Source of the DNA: Aurantiacibacter xanthus
Lineage (GTDB): Bacteria; Pseudomonadota; Alphaproteobacteria; Sphingomonadales; Sphingomonadaceae
NCBI RefSeq assembly: GCF_003584015.1
Contig: NZ_QXFM01000107.1
Span: 1 to 58,624, forward strand
Reading direction: 5' to 3'
DNA length: 58,624 bases
Part shown: in pieces, positions 8,886 to 16,815 of the stretch
How the letters are laid out: every line of letters starts with the position of its first letter
How positions within the stretch are numbered: the stretch's first letter is position 1
Notes under the pieces: model-generated
What the model saw: the letters and a program-made list of their open reading frames with translations, nothing else
Database searches by the model: none
What the model was told of the DNA's origin: nothing
Made by a program: the position numbers and the translations under genes

Positions 8886-10295
8886 GTGCAACCACTTATC
8901 CTGCATCCCGACCGCCTGTTCCCTGCGGATGCGCAGACGCGTAGCATAGCGCGCGATCTCTATCGGTCGGTGCGCGACCTGCCGATCATCAGCCCGCACG
9001 GCCACACCGACCCGGCCTGGTTTGCCACCAACGCCCCCTTCACCGATGCGACCAGCCTGTTGCTGGTGCCGGACCACTATCTGCTGCGGATGCTTTACAG
9101 TCAGGGAATTGCGCTCGACGATCTGGGCGTTCGCAGAAAGGGTCAGCCGTCCAGCGCCGATCCACGCGCGGCATGGCGCCTGTTCGCGGCGAACTACCAC
9201 CTGTTTCGCGGCACCCCCTCGCGGCTGTGGCTCGACTGGGTCTTTGCCGAGGCCTTCGGGCTGGAGGTGAGGCTGGAGGCCGGGACGGCCGATCTCTATT
9301 TCGACAGCATCAACGCCAAGCTGCAACAGGACGATTTCCGCCCCCGCGCGCTGTTCGAGCGGTTCAATATCGAAGCTATCGCCACCACCGAAAGCCCGCT
9401 CGATACGCTGGCGCATCATCAGGCGATCCGCGACAGCGGCTGGACCGGCAGGGTCATCACCGCCTATCGCCCCGATCCGGTGATCGACCCCGAGTTCGAG
9501 GGTTTCCGCGATAACCTCGCCCGCTTCTCCGACCTCAGCGGCAAGGATGCGTTCAGCTACGACGGCTACCTCGCCGCGCATCGCAATCGCCGGGCCTTCT
9601 TCGCACGGATGGGCGCGACCTCGACCGACCACGGCCACCCCACCGCCCAGACCGCCGACCTCAGCCTCGCTGACGCCCGCGCGCTGTTCGCCCGCGTTAC
9701 CGGCGAACATGTGTCCCCCGCCGATGCCGAGCTGTTCCGCGCCCATATGCTCACCGTGATGGCGCAGATGAGCATTGAGGATGGGCTGGTGATGCAGATC
9801 CACCCCGGCTCCTATCGCAACCACAACCCGTGGCTGTTCGAGACCTTCGGGCGCGACAAGGGCGCGGATATTCCGATGCAGACGGGCTATGTCGAACAGC
9901 TCGCCCCGCTGCTTGCCCGCTACGGCAACGAGGCGGGCCTGACGATCATCCTGTTTACGCTCGACGAGACATCCTATTCGCGCGAACTGGCACCGCTGGC
10001 CGGGCACTATCCCGCGCTGAGGATCGGGCCGCCATGGTGGTTCCACGATAGCCCCGAAGGCATGCGCCGCTTCCGCGAGCAGATGACCGAGACCGCCGGC
10101 TTCTACAACACCGTGGGCTTCAACGACGATACCCGCGCCTTCCTGTCGATCCCCGCCCGCCACGATGTCGCGCGGCGGATGGACTGCGCGTTTCTCGCCA
10201 GGCTGGTGGCGGAGCACCGGCTGGAGGATAGCGAAGCCGCAGAGCTTGCGGCAGACCTCGCCTACAACCTCGCCAAGAAGGCCTACAAGTTGTGA
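8886..10295 (+). CDS. uxaC: Glucuronate isomerase
   Basis: Interconverts D-glucuronate and D-fructuronate (and galacturonate and tagaturonate). The 469-aa length is normal for UxaC. The N-terminal metal-binding SPHGHTDPAWF is the family hallmark, and TESPLDTLAHH, MQIHPGSYRNHN and GPPWWFHDS are typical internal motifs. The GTG start is preceded by GGAGAG at a good distance. It is first in the plus-strand operon uxaC-uxuB-dctP-dctQ-dctM, each gene overlapping the next. Control by the FCD regulator through the operator at 8833 is inferred. Confidence 0.95.
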   Translation: MQPLILHPDRLFPADAQTRSIARDLYRSVRDLPIISPHGHTDPAWFATNAPFTDATSLLLVPDHYLLRMLYSQGIALDDLGVRRKGQPSSADPRAAWRLFAANYHLFRGTPSRLWLDWVFAEAFGLEVRLEAGTADLYFDSINAKLQQDDFRPRALFERFNIEAIATTESPLDTLAHHQAIRDSGWTGRVITAYRPDPVIDPEFEGFRDNLARFSDLSGKDAFSYDGYLAAHRNRRAFFARMGATSTDHGHPTAQTADLSLADARALFARVTGEHVSPADAELFRAHMLTVMAQMSIEDGLVMQIHPGSYRNHNPWLFETFGRDKGADIPMQTGYVEQLAPLLARYGNEAGLTIILFTLDETSYSRELAPLAGHYPALRIGPPWWFHDSPEGMRRFREQMTETAGFYNTVGFNDDTRAFLSIPARHDVARRMDCAFLARLVAEHRLEDSEAAELAADLAYNLAKKAYKL

Positions 10296-11707
10296 GGCTG
10301 TCTGCCGCGAGTGTCGCCCGTCTGCCAGCGCAGGTGCAGGTGCCCGCCTATGACTTTGCCGCGCAGGCGGTCGGCATTGTCCATCTGGGCATCGGCGCGT
10401 TCCACCGGGCGCATCAGGCCGTCTACACCGATGCGGCGATGGACGGCGGGGAGCGCGACTGGCGCATCTGTGGCGTGTCGCTGCGCAGCGCCGGGGTGCA
10501 CGATCAACTGGCCCCGCAGGACGCACTCTATTCGGTCACCGTCAAAGGCGACGGCGAGCCGCAGACCAGGGTGATTGGATCGGTCGCCGAAGTGCTGGTG
10601 GCAAGCCGGAGCGCCGACGCAGTGATCTCCGCGCTGGCCAATCCAGCCACCCGGATCGTCACCTTTACCGTGACCGAGAAAGGCTATCATTTCGCCGCCA
10701 ATGGCACGCTCGATTTCGACCACCCGGCCATCGCCGAAGAGCTGCAATCGGGCACGCCTGCGACGATCTACGGCTTTCTCGCCCGAGGCCTCACCGCGCG
10801 GCGCGACCATCAGGCAGGCGGCCTGACCCTGCTCAGCTGCGACAACCTCGCCGCCAACGGGCGCAAGCTGCAACGCGCCTTGCTCGCCTATCTGGAGCGG
10901 GTCGATCCGGCGCTGGCGCAGTGGACCGAGGCCCATTGCACCTTCCCCTGTTCGATGGTCGACCGCATTGTCCCCGCCACCACCGAGGCCGATCTGGCCG
11001 AGGTCGCCGCCATACTCGGGATGGAGGACGCCGGGGCCGTCGTCACCGAGCCGTTCAGCCAGTGGGTGATCGAGGACGCCTTCGCCGCCGGTCGCCCGCG
11101 CTGGGAGGACCATGGCGCGCAACTGGTGGCCGATGTCGCGCCCTACGAAACGGCCAAGCTCAGGATGCTGAACGGAGCCCATTCGGCGCTTGCCTATCTC
11201 GGGCTGGCAGAAGGGCTGGCGCTGGTCAGCGAAGCCGTCGCTCATCCGCACATCGGCCCGCTCGTGGACCGGCTGATGCGCGAACAGGCTGCGACCAGCT
11301 TTGCGGCGGCTCCGGGACAGGACCTGTCCGCCTATGCCGACGATCTGCTGCACCGCTTTGGCAACCCCTCGCTGCCGCACCGGCTGGCGCAAATCGCGAT
11401 GGACGGATCGCAGAAGATACCGCAGCGCTGGCTCGAAACGCTCGCCCATCATCAGCAGCAGGGCCGCACCTGCCCGGCCATTCTCGAAGCCTTGGCCGCA
11501 TGGATCGTGTTCGTGCGCGCCGACGGACACACAGTGGACGATCCGATGGCCAACCAGCTCGCCGCCCTCTGGAAAGAGGCCGGGCCCGAGGGGATCGCGA
11601 AAGCGATGTTCGGCGCAGGGGGCCTGTTCGCCGAACACTTCACAGCGCAGGCAGAAAGCCTCGCACTGCTGCAATCGCTCGTCGCCAAGCGGCTTGCTAC
11701 TCGGTGA
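10292..11707 (+). CDS. uxuB: D-mannonate oxidoreductase / fructuronate reductase
   Basis: NAD-dependent reduction of fructuronate to mannonate, the substrate of ManD. This is a 471-aa mannitol-dehydrogenase-family enzyme: Rossmann start GIVHLGIGAFHRAHQAVY, and catalytic Lys, Asn and His in TAKLRMLNGAHSALAYLG. The GTG start overlaps the uxaC stop (GTGA), so translation is coupled. A UxaB-type tagaturonate reductase belongs to the same superfamily; UxuB is preferred because ManD, not an altronate dehydratase, is encoded here. Confidence 0.9.
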   Translation: MRLSAASVARLPAQVQVPAYDFAAQAVGIVHLGIGAFHRAHQAVYTDAAMDGGERDWRICGVSLRSAGVHDQLAPQDALYSVTVKGDGEPQTRVIGSVAEVLVASRSADAVISALANPATRIVTFTVTEKGYHFAANGTLDFDHPAIAEELQSGTPATIYGFLARGLTARRDHQAGGLTLLSCDNLAANGRKLQRALLAYLERVDPALAQWTEAHCTFPCSMVDRIVPATTEADLAEVAAILGMEDAGAVVTEPFSQWVIEDAFAAGRPRWEDHGAQLVADVAPYETAKLRMLNGAHSALAYLGLAEGLALVSEAVAHPHIGPLVDRLMREQAATSFAAAPGQDLSAYADDLLHRFGNPSLPHRLAQIAMDGSQKIPQRWLETLAHHQQQGRTCPAILEALAAWIVFVRADGHTVDDPMANQLAALWKEAGPEGIAKAMFGAGGLFAEHFTAQAESLALLQSLVAKRLATR

Positions 11708-12732
11708 GCCCCCCGCCCCTCTGGACGCGCAGGACCACGCTGACGGCGGGCGTCTCACTTGCGCTGGCCGGTTGCGTGAGTGCCTGCGGCGTCATTTCCG
11801 CGCCCATGCTCGCGGCCGACAGCCAGCCCGAAGGCTATCCCACCGTTGCCGCCCTGCGCTTCTTCGCCGAGGATCTGGCCCGGCGCACCGGCGGGCGAAT
11901 GCGGGTGGAGGTCTACCCCTCCGAGCAGCTCGGCAGCCAGAACGACACGATGGAACTGGCACAGTTCGGCGGGATCGATTTCGTGCGCATCAACGCCGCG
12001 CCGCTCAATTCGCTGGTGCCCGAGACCAAGGTCCCCACCCTGCCCTTCCTGTTCCGCAGCATCGCGCACATGCGCCGCGCCATGGACGGCGCGCCCGGCA
12101 AGGCGATCCTGCAGGGGCTCAGCGCGCATGGCCTGATCGGACTTGCCTTCTACGACAGCGGTGCGCGCTCGATCTACACCAAGGACCGCCCCGTGCGCAG
12201 CCCCGCCGACATGCGCGGCCTGAAAATCCGCGTGCAGACCTCCGATCTGTTCGTCTCGATGATCGAGGCCATGGGCGGCGATCCCACCCCGATGGCCTAT
12301 GGCGAGGTCTATCAAGGCCTCGTGCAGGGCGTGATCGACGGGGCCGAGAACAACTTCCCCTCCTACGAAAGCTCGCGCCACTTCGAGGCCGCGCCGGTCT
12401 ACAGCCTGACCCGGCACGTGATGGCGCCCGAAATCTTCGCCATGTCGCGCCGCCGCTGGGACATGCTTTCGGACGAAGACCGTGGCCACGTGCTTGCTGC
12501 CGCCGCCGCCTCCGTCCCGGTGATGCGGCAACTGTGGGATGCCCGCGTGCTCGAATCGCGCCGCATTGTCGAACAGGCCGGGGTGCAGATTATCGACGAT
12601 GTCGACCGCGACAGTTTCGCCCGCGCCATGACCGGCGTGTGGGACGACTATGCCGACACACCCGCCTTGCGGCGACTGGTTGAGGATATCAGGACCATGC
12701 CCGATGCCGATGGAAGCCGCAGCGATGCCTAG
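11704..12732 (+). CDS. dctP: TRAP transporter substrate-binding protein (DctP type)
   Basis: Periplasmic sugar-acid receptor of a TRAP transporter, 342 aa. The export signal is odd: TRRTTLTAG resembles a twin-arginine motif, and LALAGC is a lipobox. The mature part has the DctP hallmarks: EVYPSEQLGSQNDTMEL, LKIRVQTSDLFVSM with the carboxylate-binding Arg, and GEVYQGLVQGVIDGAENN. The GTG start overlaps the uxuB stop. Its place after uxaC-uxuB argues for a hexuronate ligand rather than a C4-dicarboxylate. A longer upstream open frame is the shadow of uxuB. Confidence 0.88.
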   Translation: MSPPPLWTRRTTLTAGVSLALAGCVSACGVISAPMLAADSQPEGYPTVAALRFFAEDLARRTGGRMRVEVYPSEQLGSQNDTMELAQFGGIDFVRINAAPLNSLVPETKVPTLPFLFRSIAHMRRAMDGAPGKAILQGLSAHGLIGLAFYDSGARSIYTKDRPVRSPADMRGLKIRVQTSDLFVSMIEAMGGDPTPMAYGEVYQGLVQGVIDGAENNFPSYESSRHFEAAPVYSLTRHVMAPEIFAMSRRRWDMLSDEDRGHVLAAAAASVPVMRQLWDARVLESRRIVEQAGVQIIDDVDRDSFARAMTGVWDDYADTPALRRLVEDIRTMPDADGSRSDA

Positions 12733-13207
12733 GCCGCTGCAACTGATCGGGCGCGCCTTTCTGGCGCTGTCGGCGCTGTGTCTGGCGCTGATGATGGGCG
12801 TGCTGTGCTGGCAGGTGCTGGCGCGCTACCTGCTCGGATCGAGCCCGGCATGGGCCGAACAATTCGCGCTGTTGCTGATGATCTGGATGACATTTCTCGG
12901 CACGGCGGCGGGGGTTGCCGAGGGCTTCCATATCCGCGTGGCCGAAGGCGTTGCCAGCCTCAGCGAGCCATGGTCACACCGCGCGGTGGCCCTCGCCCAT
13001 ATGCTGAGCATCCTTTCGGGCGTGCTCATCGCCTGGCTCGGCACCGAACTGGTGGCCGAGACCTGGTCCAACGCGGTGCCCACACTCCCGCTATCGCGCG
13101 GCATGGTTTACAGCGTGATCCCCGTCAGCGGCGTGCTGATCGCGCTGTTTTCCGTCAGCCATCTCGCCAGCGGCGCCGACGCGGCGGGCAGCCGGGGGAG
13201 CGCCTGA
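12725..13207 (+). CDS. dctQ: TRAP transporter small permease (DctQ type)
   Basis: A 160-aa four-helix membrane subunit that joins the large permease DctM. Hydrophobic segments lie at about residues 5-30, 42-62, 82-105 and 125-145. WQVLARYLLGSSPAWAEQ after the first helix is the family signature. ATG 12725 overlaps the end of dctP and has GGAAG eight bases upstream; longer in-frame starts would extend into dctP. It overlaps dctM by one base (TGATG). Confidence 0.88.
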   Translation: MPRPLQLIGRAFLALSALCLALMMGVLCWQVLARYLLGSSPAWAEQFALLLMIWMTFLGTAAGVAEGFHIRVAEGVASLSEPWSHRAVALAHMLSILSGVLIAWLGTELVAETWSNAVPTLPLSRGMVYSVIPVSGVLIALFSVSHLASGADAAGSRGSA

Positions 13208-14487
13208 TGGAGATCCTGTTCCTGCTGCTCCTGCTCGCCGCGCTGCTGTTTCTCGGCGTGCCGGTGGCGCTGTCGCTGTTCCTTTCGGCCACGGCTCTGC
13301 TGCTGGCGATGGACATCCCGCTGGTGGTCGCGATGCAGCGCATGGCAGCGGGCATCAACGTGTTCACGCTGATGGCCATTCCGCTGTTCATCCTTGCCGG
13401 TGAACTGATGACGCAGGCCGGAATTGCCCGGCGCATGGTGACCTTTGCCGACAATCTGGTGGGCCGCGCACCGGGCGGGCTCGGGCAGGTCACTATCGTT
13501 TCATCGATGCTGTTCGGGGCTGTATCCGGCTCTGCCCTCGCCAGCGCCTCGGCGATGGGATCGGCCCTTGGCCCCGAAATGCGCAAGCGTGGCTATGATG
13601 CCGACTACGCGGTGAACGTCTCGACCACGGCCTCGATCACGGGCCTGCTGATACCGCCCTCGCACAACATGATCCTTTATGCGACAGCGGCTGGCGCAGG
13701 CATTTCGATCGGCGATCTGTTCGTCGGCGGGATCGTGCCCGGTGTGCTCACGGGCATCACGCTGATGGTGGTCGCGGCCATCGTTGCCACCAGGCGCGGC
13801 TATCCGCGCGGCTCCTTTCCGGGCTTTCGCGCGGTGCTGCGCTCGGGCGCGGCTGCCTTCCCCGGCATCCTGACCGCGCTGGTGATCCTCGTCGGCATTC
13901 TGGCGGGCATCTTCACCCCCACTGAAAGCGCGGCGACAGCCTGCGCCTACACCTTGCTGGTCGGCCTGTTCCTCTATCGTGATCTCGACCTCGCGCGGCT
14001 CAAGCTCGCCTTCCTCAATAGCGCACGGACCACGGTGATGGTGATGTTCATCATCGCAGCAGCCTCGCTGTTCGGCTGGGTGCTGGCGGTGCTGCAAGCG
14101 CCCGCGCAGCTCGCCGACCTGCTCGCACCCGCGATGCAAAGCCCGGCGCTGACCCTGCTGACGATTGCGCTGATGCTGCTGGTGCTGGGCACCTTCATGG
14201 ACATGGCGCCGCTGATCCTGATCACCACGCCGATCTTCCTGCCCATCGCCACCTCGGTCGGGATGGACCCGGTGCAGTTCGGAATGATGCTGATGCTGGC
14301 GCTGGGGATCGGTCTGCTCACGCCGCCAGTGGGCTCGGTGCTGTTCGTGGGCTGCGCAGCGCAGAACATTCGCATGGGCGAAGCGCTGCGAACGATCTGG
14401 CCGTTCTATCTGGCGCTGTTCGTCGCACTGATGCTGATCACCTTCGTGCCCGAACTGACGCTCTGGCTGCCGCGCCAGCTGGGTTAG
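13207..14487 (+). CDS. dctM: TRAP transporter large permease (DctM type)
   Basis: A 426-aa multi-spanning sodium-coupled transport subunit. Typical segments are LFLGVPVALSLFLS, AIPLFILAGELMTQAGIARR, LFGAVSGSALASASAMGS, IPPSHNMILYATAAG, GIFTPTESAATACAY and LGIGLLTPPVGSVLFVGCA. It is last in the uxaC operon and ends 15 bp before the convergent sulfatase gene; the short gap shows no obvious terminator. With DctP and DctQ it should bring free uronates, or short uronate products, into the cytoplasm. Confidence 0.92.
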   Translation: MEILFLLLLLAALLFLGVPVALSLFLSATALLLAMDIPLVVAMQRMAAGINVFTLMAIPLFILAGELMTQAGIARRMVTFADNLVGRAPGGLGQVTIVSSMLFGAVSGSALASASAMGSALGPEMRKRGYDADYAVNVSTTASITGLLIPPSHNMILYATAAGAGISIGDLFVGGIVPGVLTGITLMVVAAIVATRRGYPRGSFPGFRAVLRSGAAAFPGILTALVILVGILAGIFTPTESAATACAYTLLVGLFLYRDLDLARLKLAFLNSARTTVMVMFIIAAASLFGWVLAVLQAPAQLADLLAPAMQSPALTLLTIALMLLVLGTFMDMAPLILITTPIFLPIATSVGMDPVQFGMMLMLALGIGLLTPPVGSVLFVGCAAQNIRMGEALRTIWPFYLALFVALMLITFVPELTLWLPRQLG

Positions 14488-14502
14488 AGCGCGAAGGCCC
14501 CC

Positions 14503-16383
14503 TTATTGCGAGCCCGGCTCGCGCCACGGCGGCATCAGCGAGACATGCGGGTCGAACGTCCCGTCCTGCACCCGCGCCAGATAGCTCGCCGCCCGGCCGA
14601 GATACCCCGGATCGTCGACCAGCGCTTCCACCGCCGGCATAGCGGTCGAAGGATCGGCAACATAGGTCAGCGCATTAAGCGCCTGCAATCGGACCATTTC
14701 CGCAGAGCTGTCGGCCAGCAGGCGCGCCAATTCGGTCACTCCCGCTTCGGCCCGGCCAACATGGATCAGCCCTTCTGCCAGAACTACGCGGACTTGCGGG
14801 CTGCTCTCGGCTTCGAGTGCCGCTTGCATCGCCCCGGCGAAAGGGGCCGCACCCTCACCCCGGATCAGCAGGCCGGTCGCCGCCCAATAGCGGATCACCT
14901 CGTTATCGGATGACAGTTCAGCCGCCAGCGCATCGACCTCGTCAGCCGTGCCGCCTGCCGCACGGGCGGCAAGAGCCATGACCTGCGCCAGCGGATAGGC
15001 CCCCGGCTGGCGGCTCTCGACATAGCCTTCAAGCAGCGAGCCTTCGGGGATGAAGCCGTTGTCGTTGATCGCCAGCATGTGTTCGTCAAGCGCTTTGCGC
15101 ATGGCGTTGAGAACACCCGATCCCGAACCCGGATTGCCAGCCAGATTGTCGATCTCATCCGGATCGGCAGCCAGATCGTAGAATTCCTCGTATGGCTTGG
15201 GCTCGAAGAACCGGCTTTGCACCGGCGTCAGCTCACCTGCCAGATAGCGCGCATGCCAGTCCTGATAGCTGCGCAGCATCCACTCGAAGCCGACGACCTG
15301 CCCCCACGGGCGGTGCGGCATGTAATTGCGGATATAGCGATAGCGGCCATCGGTGACGGTGCGGATGAAGTCATAACGCTCGTCCATCCGGTTGCGCATC
15401 CCGAAGGCATAGACCTTCGGATCGGCGATGTTCTGGCCAAGAAAGGCCTTGCCCGGCATCTCTCGCGGCTGCTGCTCACCAACCAGTGAGAGCAACGTCG
15501 GCACGAAATCGATGAACGACACCGGCGCGGCGATCTCGCTGCCCGCAGGAACCGGCGCGAGATGCCGCCACTTCTCGGGCACATGCACCACCATCGCGAC
15601 GCGCTGCCCTTCCTCGTAGCAATACCGCTTCGAGCGCGGCATGCAGCCGCCGTTGTCGGAATAGTAGAAGACGATGGTGTCCTCTGCGAGGCCAGCCTCT
15701 TCCAGTTCGCGCAGACGGTCGCCGACGAATAGGTCCATCTTTTCCATCAGGTTGTAGTAGCTGGCGAAATCGCGCCGCACTTCCGGGCTGTCCGGGAGAT
15801 AGGGCGGGACTCGCACGTCCTCGGGCGAGACCTTACCCTCGGTCACTCCGAACAGCCGCGATTCATGCGTGATCTCGGTGTTGAACACCGCCATGAACGG
15901 CGCGCCTTCGGGCCGGTTGCGATAATGCGCATCCCTGCTGGATTCGTCCCAGATCGCATCGGGCTCGATCTTGCAGTTGTAGTCGGTCTTGGAGTTGTTG
16001 GTGCAGTAATAGCCCAGCGCGCGCAGATACTCCGGATAGGTGCGGATGAAATCGGGCAGCCTGGCCTCGGCGCGCATGTGATTGGCTGGCGCAGCGGATT
16101 CCGGATTGATGCCCGTCAGCAGGCAGAAGCGCGAGGGCGCGCAGACCGGCGCGTTCGAATAGACATTGCGATAGAGAATGCCGCCCCGCGCCATGGCATC
16201 GATGTTGGGCGTGTGGGCCAGCGGATCGCCATAGGCACCGATAAAGGGATTGTTGTCCTCACTGACGATCCACAGAATGTTCGGCCGCTCGCGGCTCATA
16301 GGCATACTGCGCGCTGTCGCGCATGCCGAGGTCACGCTTGCCGCGCCAATTGCCGTGATGGCCTGTCTGCGGTTCAGTTTCAT
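14503..16383 (-). CDS. Exported formylglycine-dependent sulfatase with C-terminal HEAT-like repeats
   Basis: A 626-aa type I sulfatase. Cys81 in the CAPSR motif is the residue converted to formylglycine by FGE; the metal site begins WIVSEDNNPFIGAYGD and includes YYSDNGGC. The N-terminus has a twin-arginine-like LNRRQAI and a hydrophobic stretch, consistent with export. After the catalytic part, about the last 130 residues are alanine-rich helical HEAT-type repeats (ELARLLADSSAEMVRLQALN), as in S1_8-like heparan or ulvan sulfatases. The frame is open another 73 codons upstream, but ATG 16383 with AAGGCAG upstream starts the signal peptide. It converges with dctM and is divergent from a TonB receptor. 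Substrate is inferred to be a sulfated uronate/rhamnose glycan. Confidence 0.87.
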   Translation of the reverse strand: MKLNRRQAITAIGAASVTSACATARSMPMSRERPNILWIVSEDNNPFIGAYGDPLAHTPNIDAMARGGILYRNVYSNAPVCAPSRFCLLTGINPESAAPANHMRAEARLPDFIRTYPEYLRALGYYCTNNSKTDYNCKIEPDAIWDESSRDAHYRNRPEGAPFMAVFNTEITHESRLFGVTEGKVSPEDVRVPPYLPDSPEVRRDFASYYNLMEKMDLFVGDRLRELEEAGLAEDTIVFYYSDNGGCMPRSKRYCYEEGQRVAMVVHVPEKWRHLAPVPAGSEIAAPVSFIDFVPTLLSLVGEQQPREMPGKAFLGQNIADPKVYAFGMRNRMDERYDFIRTVTDGRYRYIRNYMPHRPWGQVVGFEWMLRSYQDWHARYLAGELTPVQSRFFEPKPYEEFYDLAADPDEIDNLAGNPGSGSGVLNAMRKALDEHMLAINDNGFIPEGSLLEGYVESRQPGAYPLAQVMALAARAAGGTADEVDALAAELSSDNEVIRYWAATGLLIRGEGAAPFAGAMQAALEAESSPQVRVVLAEGLIHVGRAEAGVTELARLLADSSAEMVRLQALNALTYVADPSTAMPAVEALVDDPGYLGRAASYLARVQDGTFDPHVSLMPPWREPGSQ

Positions 16384-16508
16384 ATGTTCTGCCTTGCGCA
16401 AGTATCCACTACCCGCCCCTTCCTGCACCTCCTCGCAGGAGTACAGGAAATCGGGCGATATGACCTTCCCGCCTACGAGGGCGCGCGTCGAATAGATTGT
16501 TCTTATCG

Positions 16509-16524
16509 CAATTGAACAATTGCA
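16509..16524. promoter_or_regulatory. Perfect palindrome upstream of the sulfatase gene
   Basis: GCAATTG-AA-CAATTGC is a perfect 7-bp-arm palindrome about 125 bp upstream of the sulfatase ATG. It is AT-rich in a GC-rich genome and does not resemble the FadR-type core, so a second, unidentified repressor may act here. Confidence 0.45.
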
Positions 16525-16694
16525 ATGATGCAAGTCGGCAAAGCTCAAAATGCGGGCCACTCCGGGATTCCCGGCAGCCGCCGGTTTCCGCGGTCGCCCC
16601 ATCGAAGGGGGCCACGGTCGTCACACCGATCCAGCCTTCGCGCAATTCACCTCACATCAGCCGCCGTGATACCGGCGCACGAAACGATATAAGG

Positions 16695-16708
16695 GACTCT
16701 TATGAGTC
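16695..16708. promoter_or_regulatory. Short palindrome upstream of the TonB receptor gene
   Basis: GACTC-TTAT-GAGTC lies about 107 bp upstream of the receptor ATG and 28 bp upstream of the FadR-type operator. It could be an operator or part of the promoter. The rest of the 432-bp divergent region (16384-16815) shows no gene. Confidence 0.35.
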
Positions 16709-16735
16709 GTGATTACAACATTCAATTTCAGAAAT

Positions 16736-16746
16736 TGGTCTGACCA
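16736..16746. promoter_or_regulatory. Putative FCD/FadR-type operator (TonB receptor)
   Basis: TGGTCTGACCA is a perfect TGGTC-n-GACCA palindrome, 70 bp before the receptor ATG. It shares ten of eleven bases with 8833-8843 in front of uxaC, which links receptor and catabolic operon into one probable regulon of the FCD protein at 3468-4214. Confidence 0.65.
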
Positions 16747-16815
16747 CGTGTATTTGCGGGCCTGAACAATGCCCGGGCCAGTTTCAAGGATCCCGTGGCC
16801 AATGGGAGAACCTGC

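Noticed and set aside
8862-10526. Minus-strand 554-codon frame opposite uxaC
   Set aside because: GC-rich antisense shadow; UxaC on the plus strand has catalytic motifs and a ribosome site.
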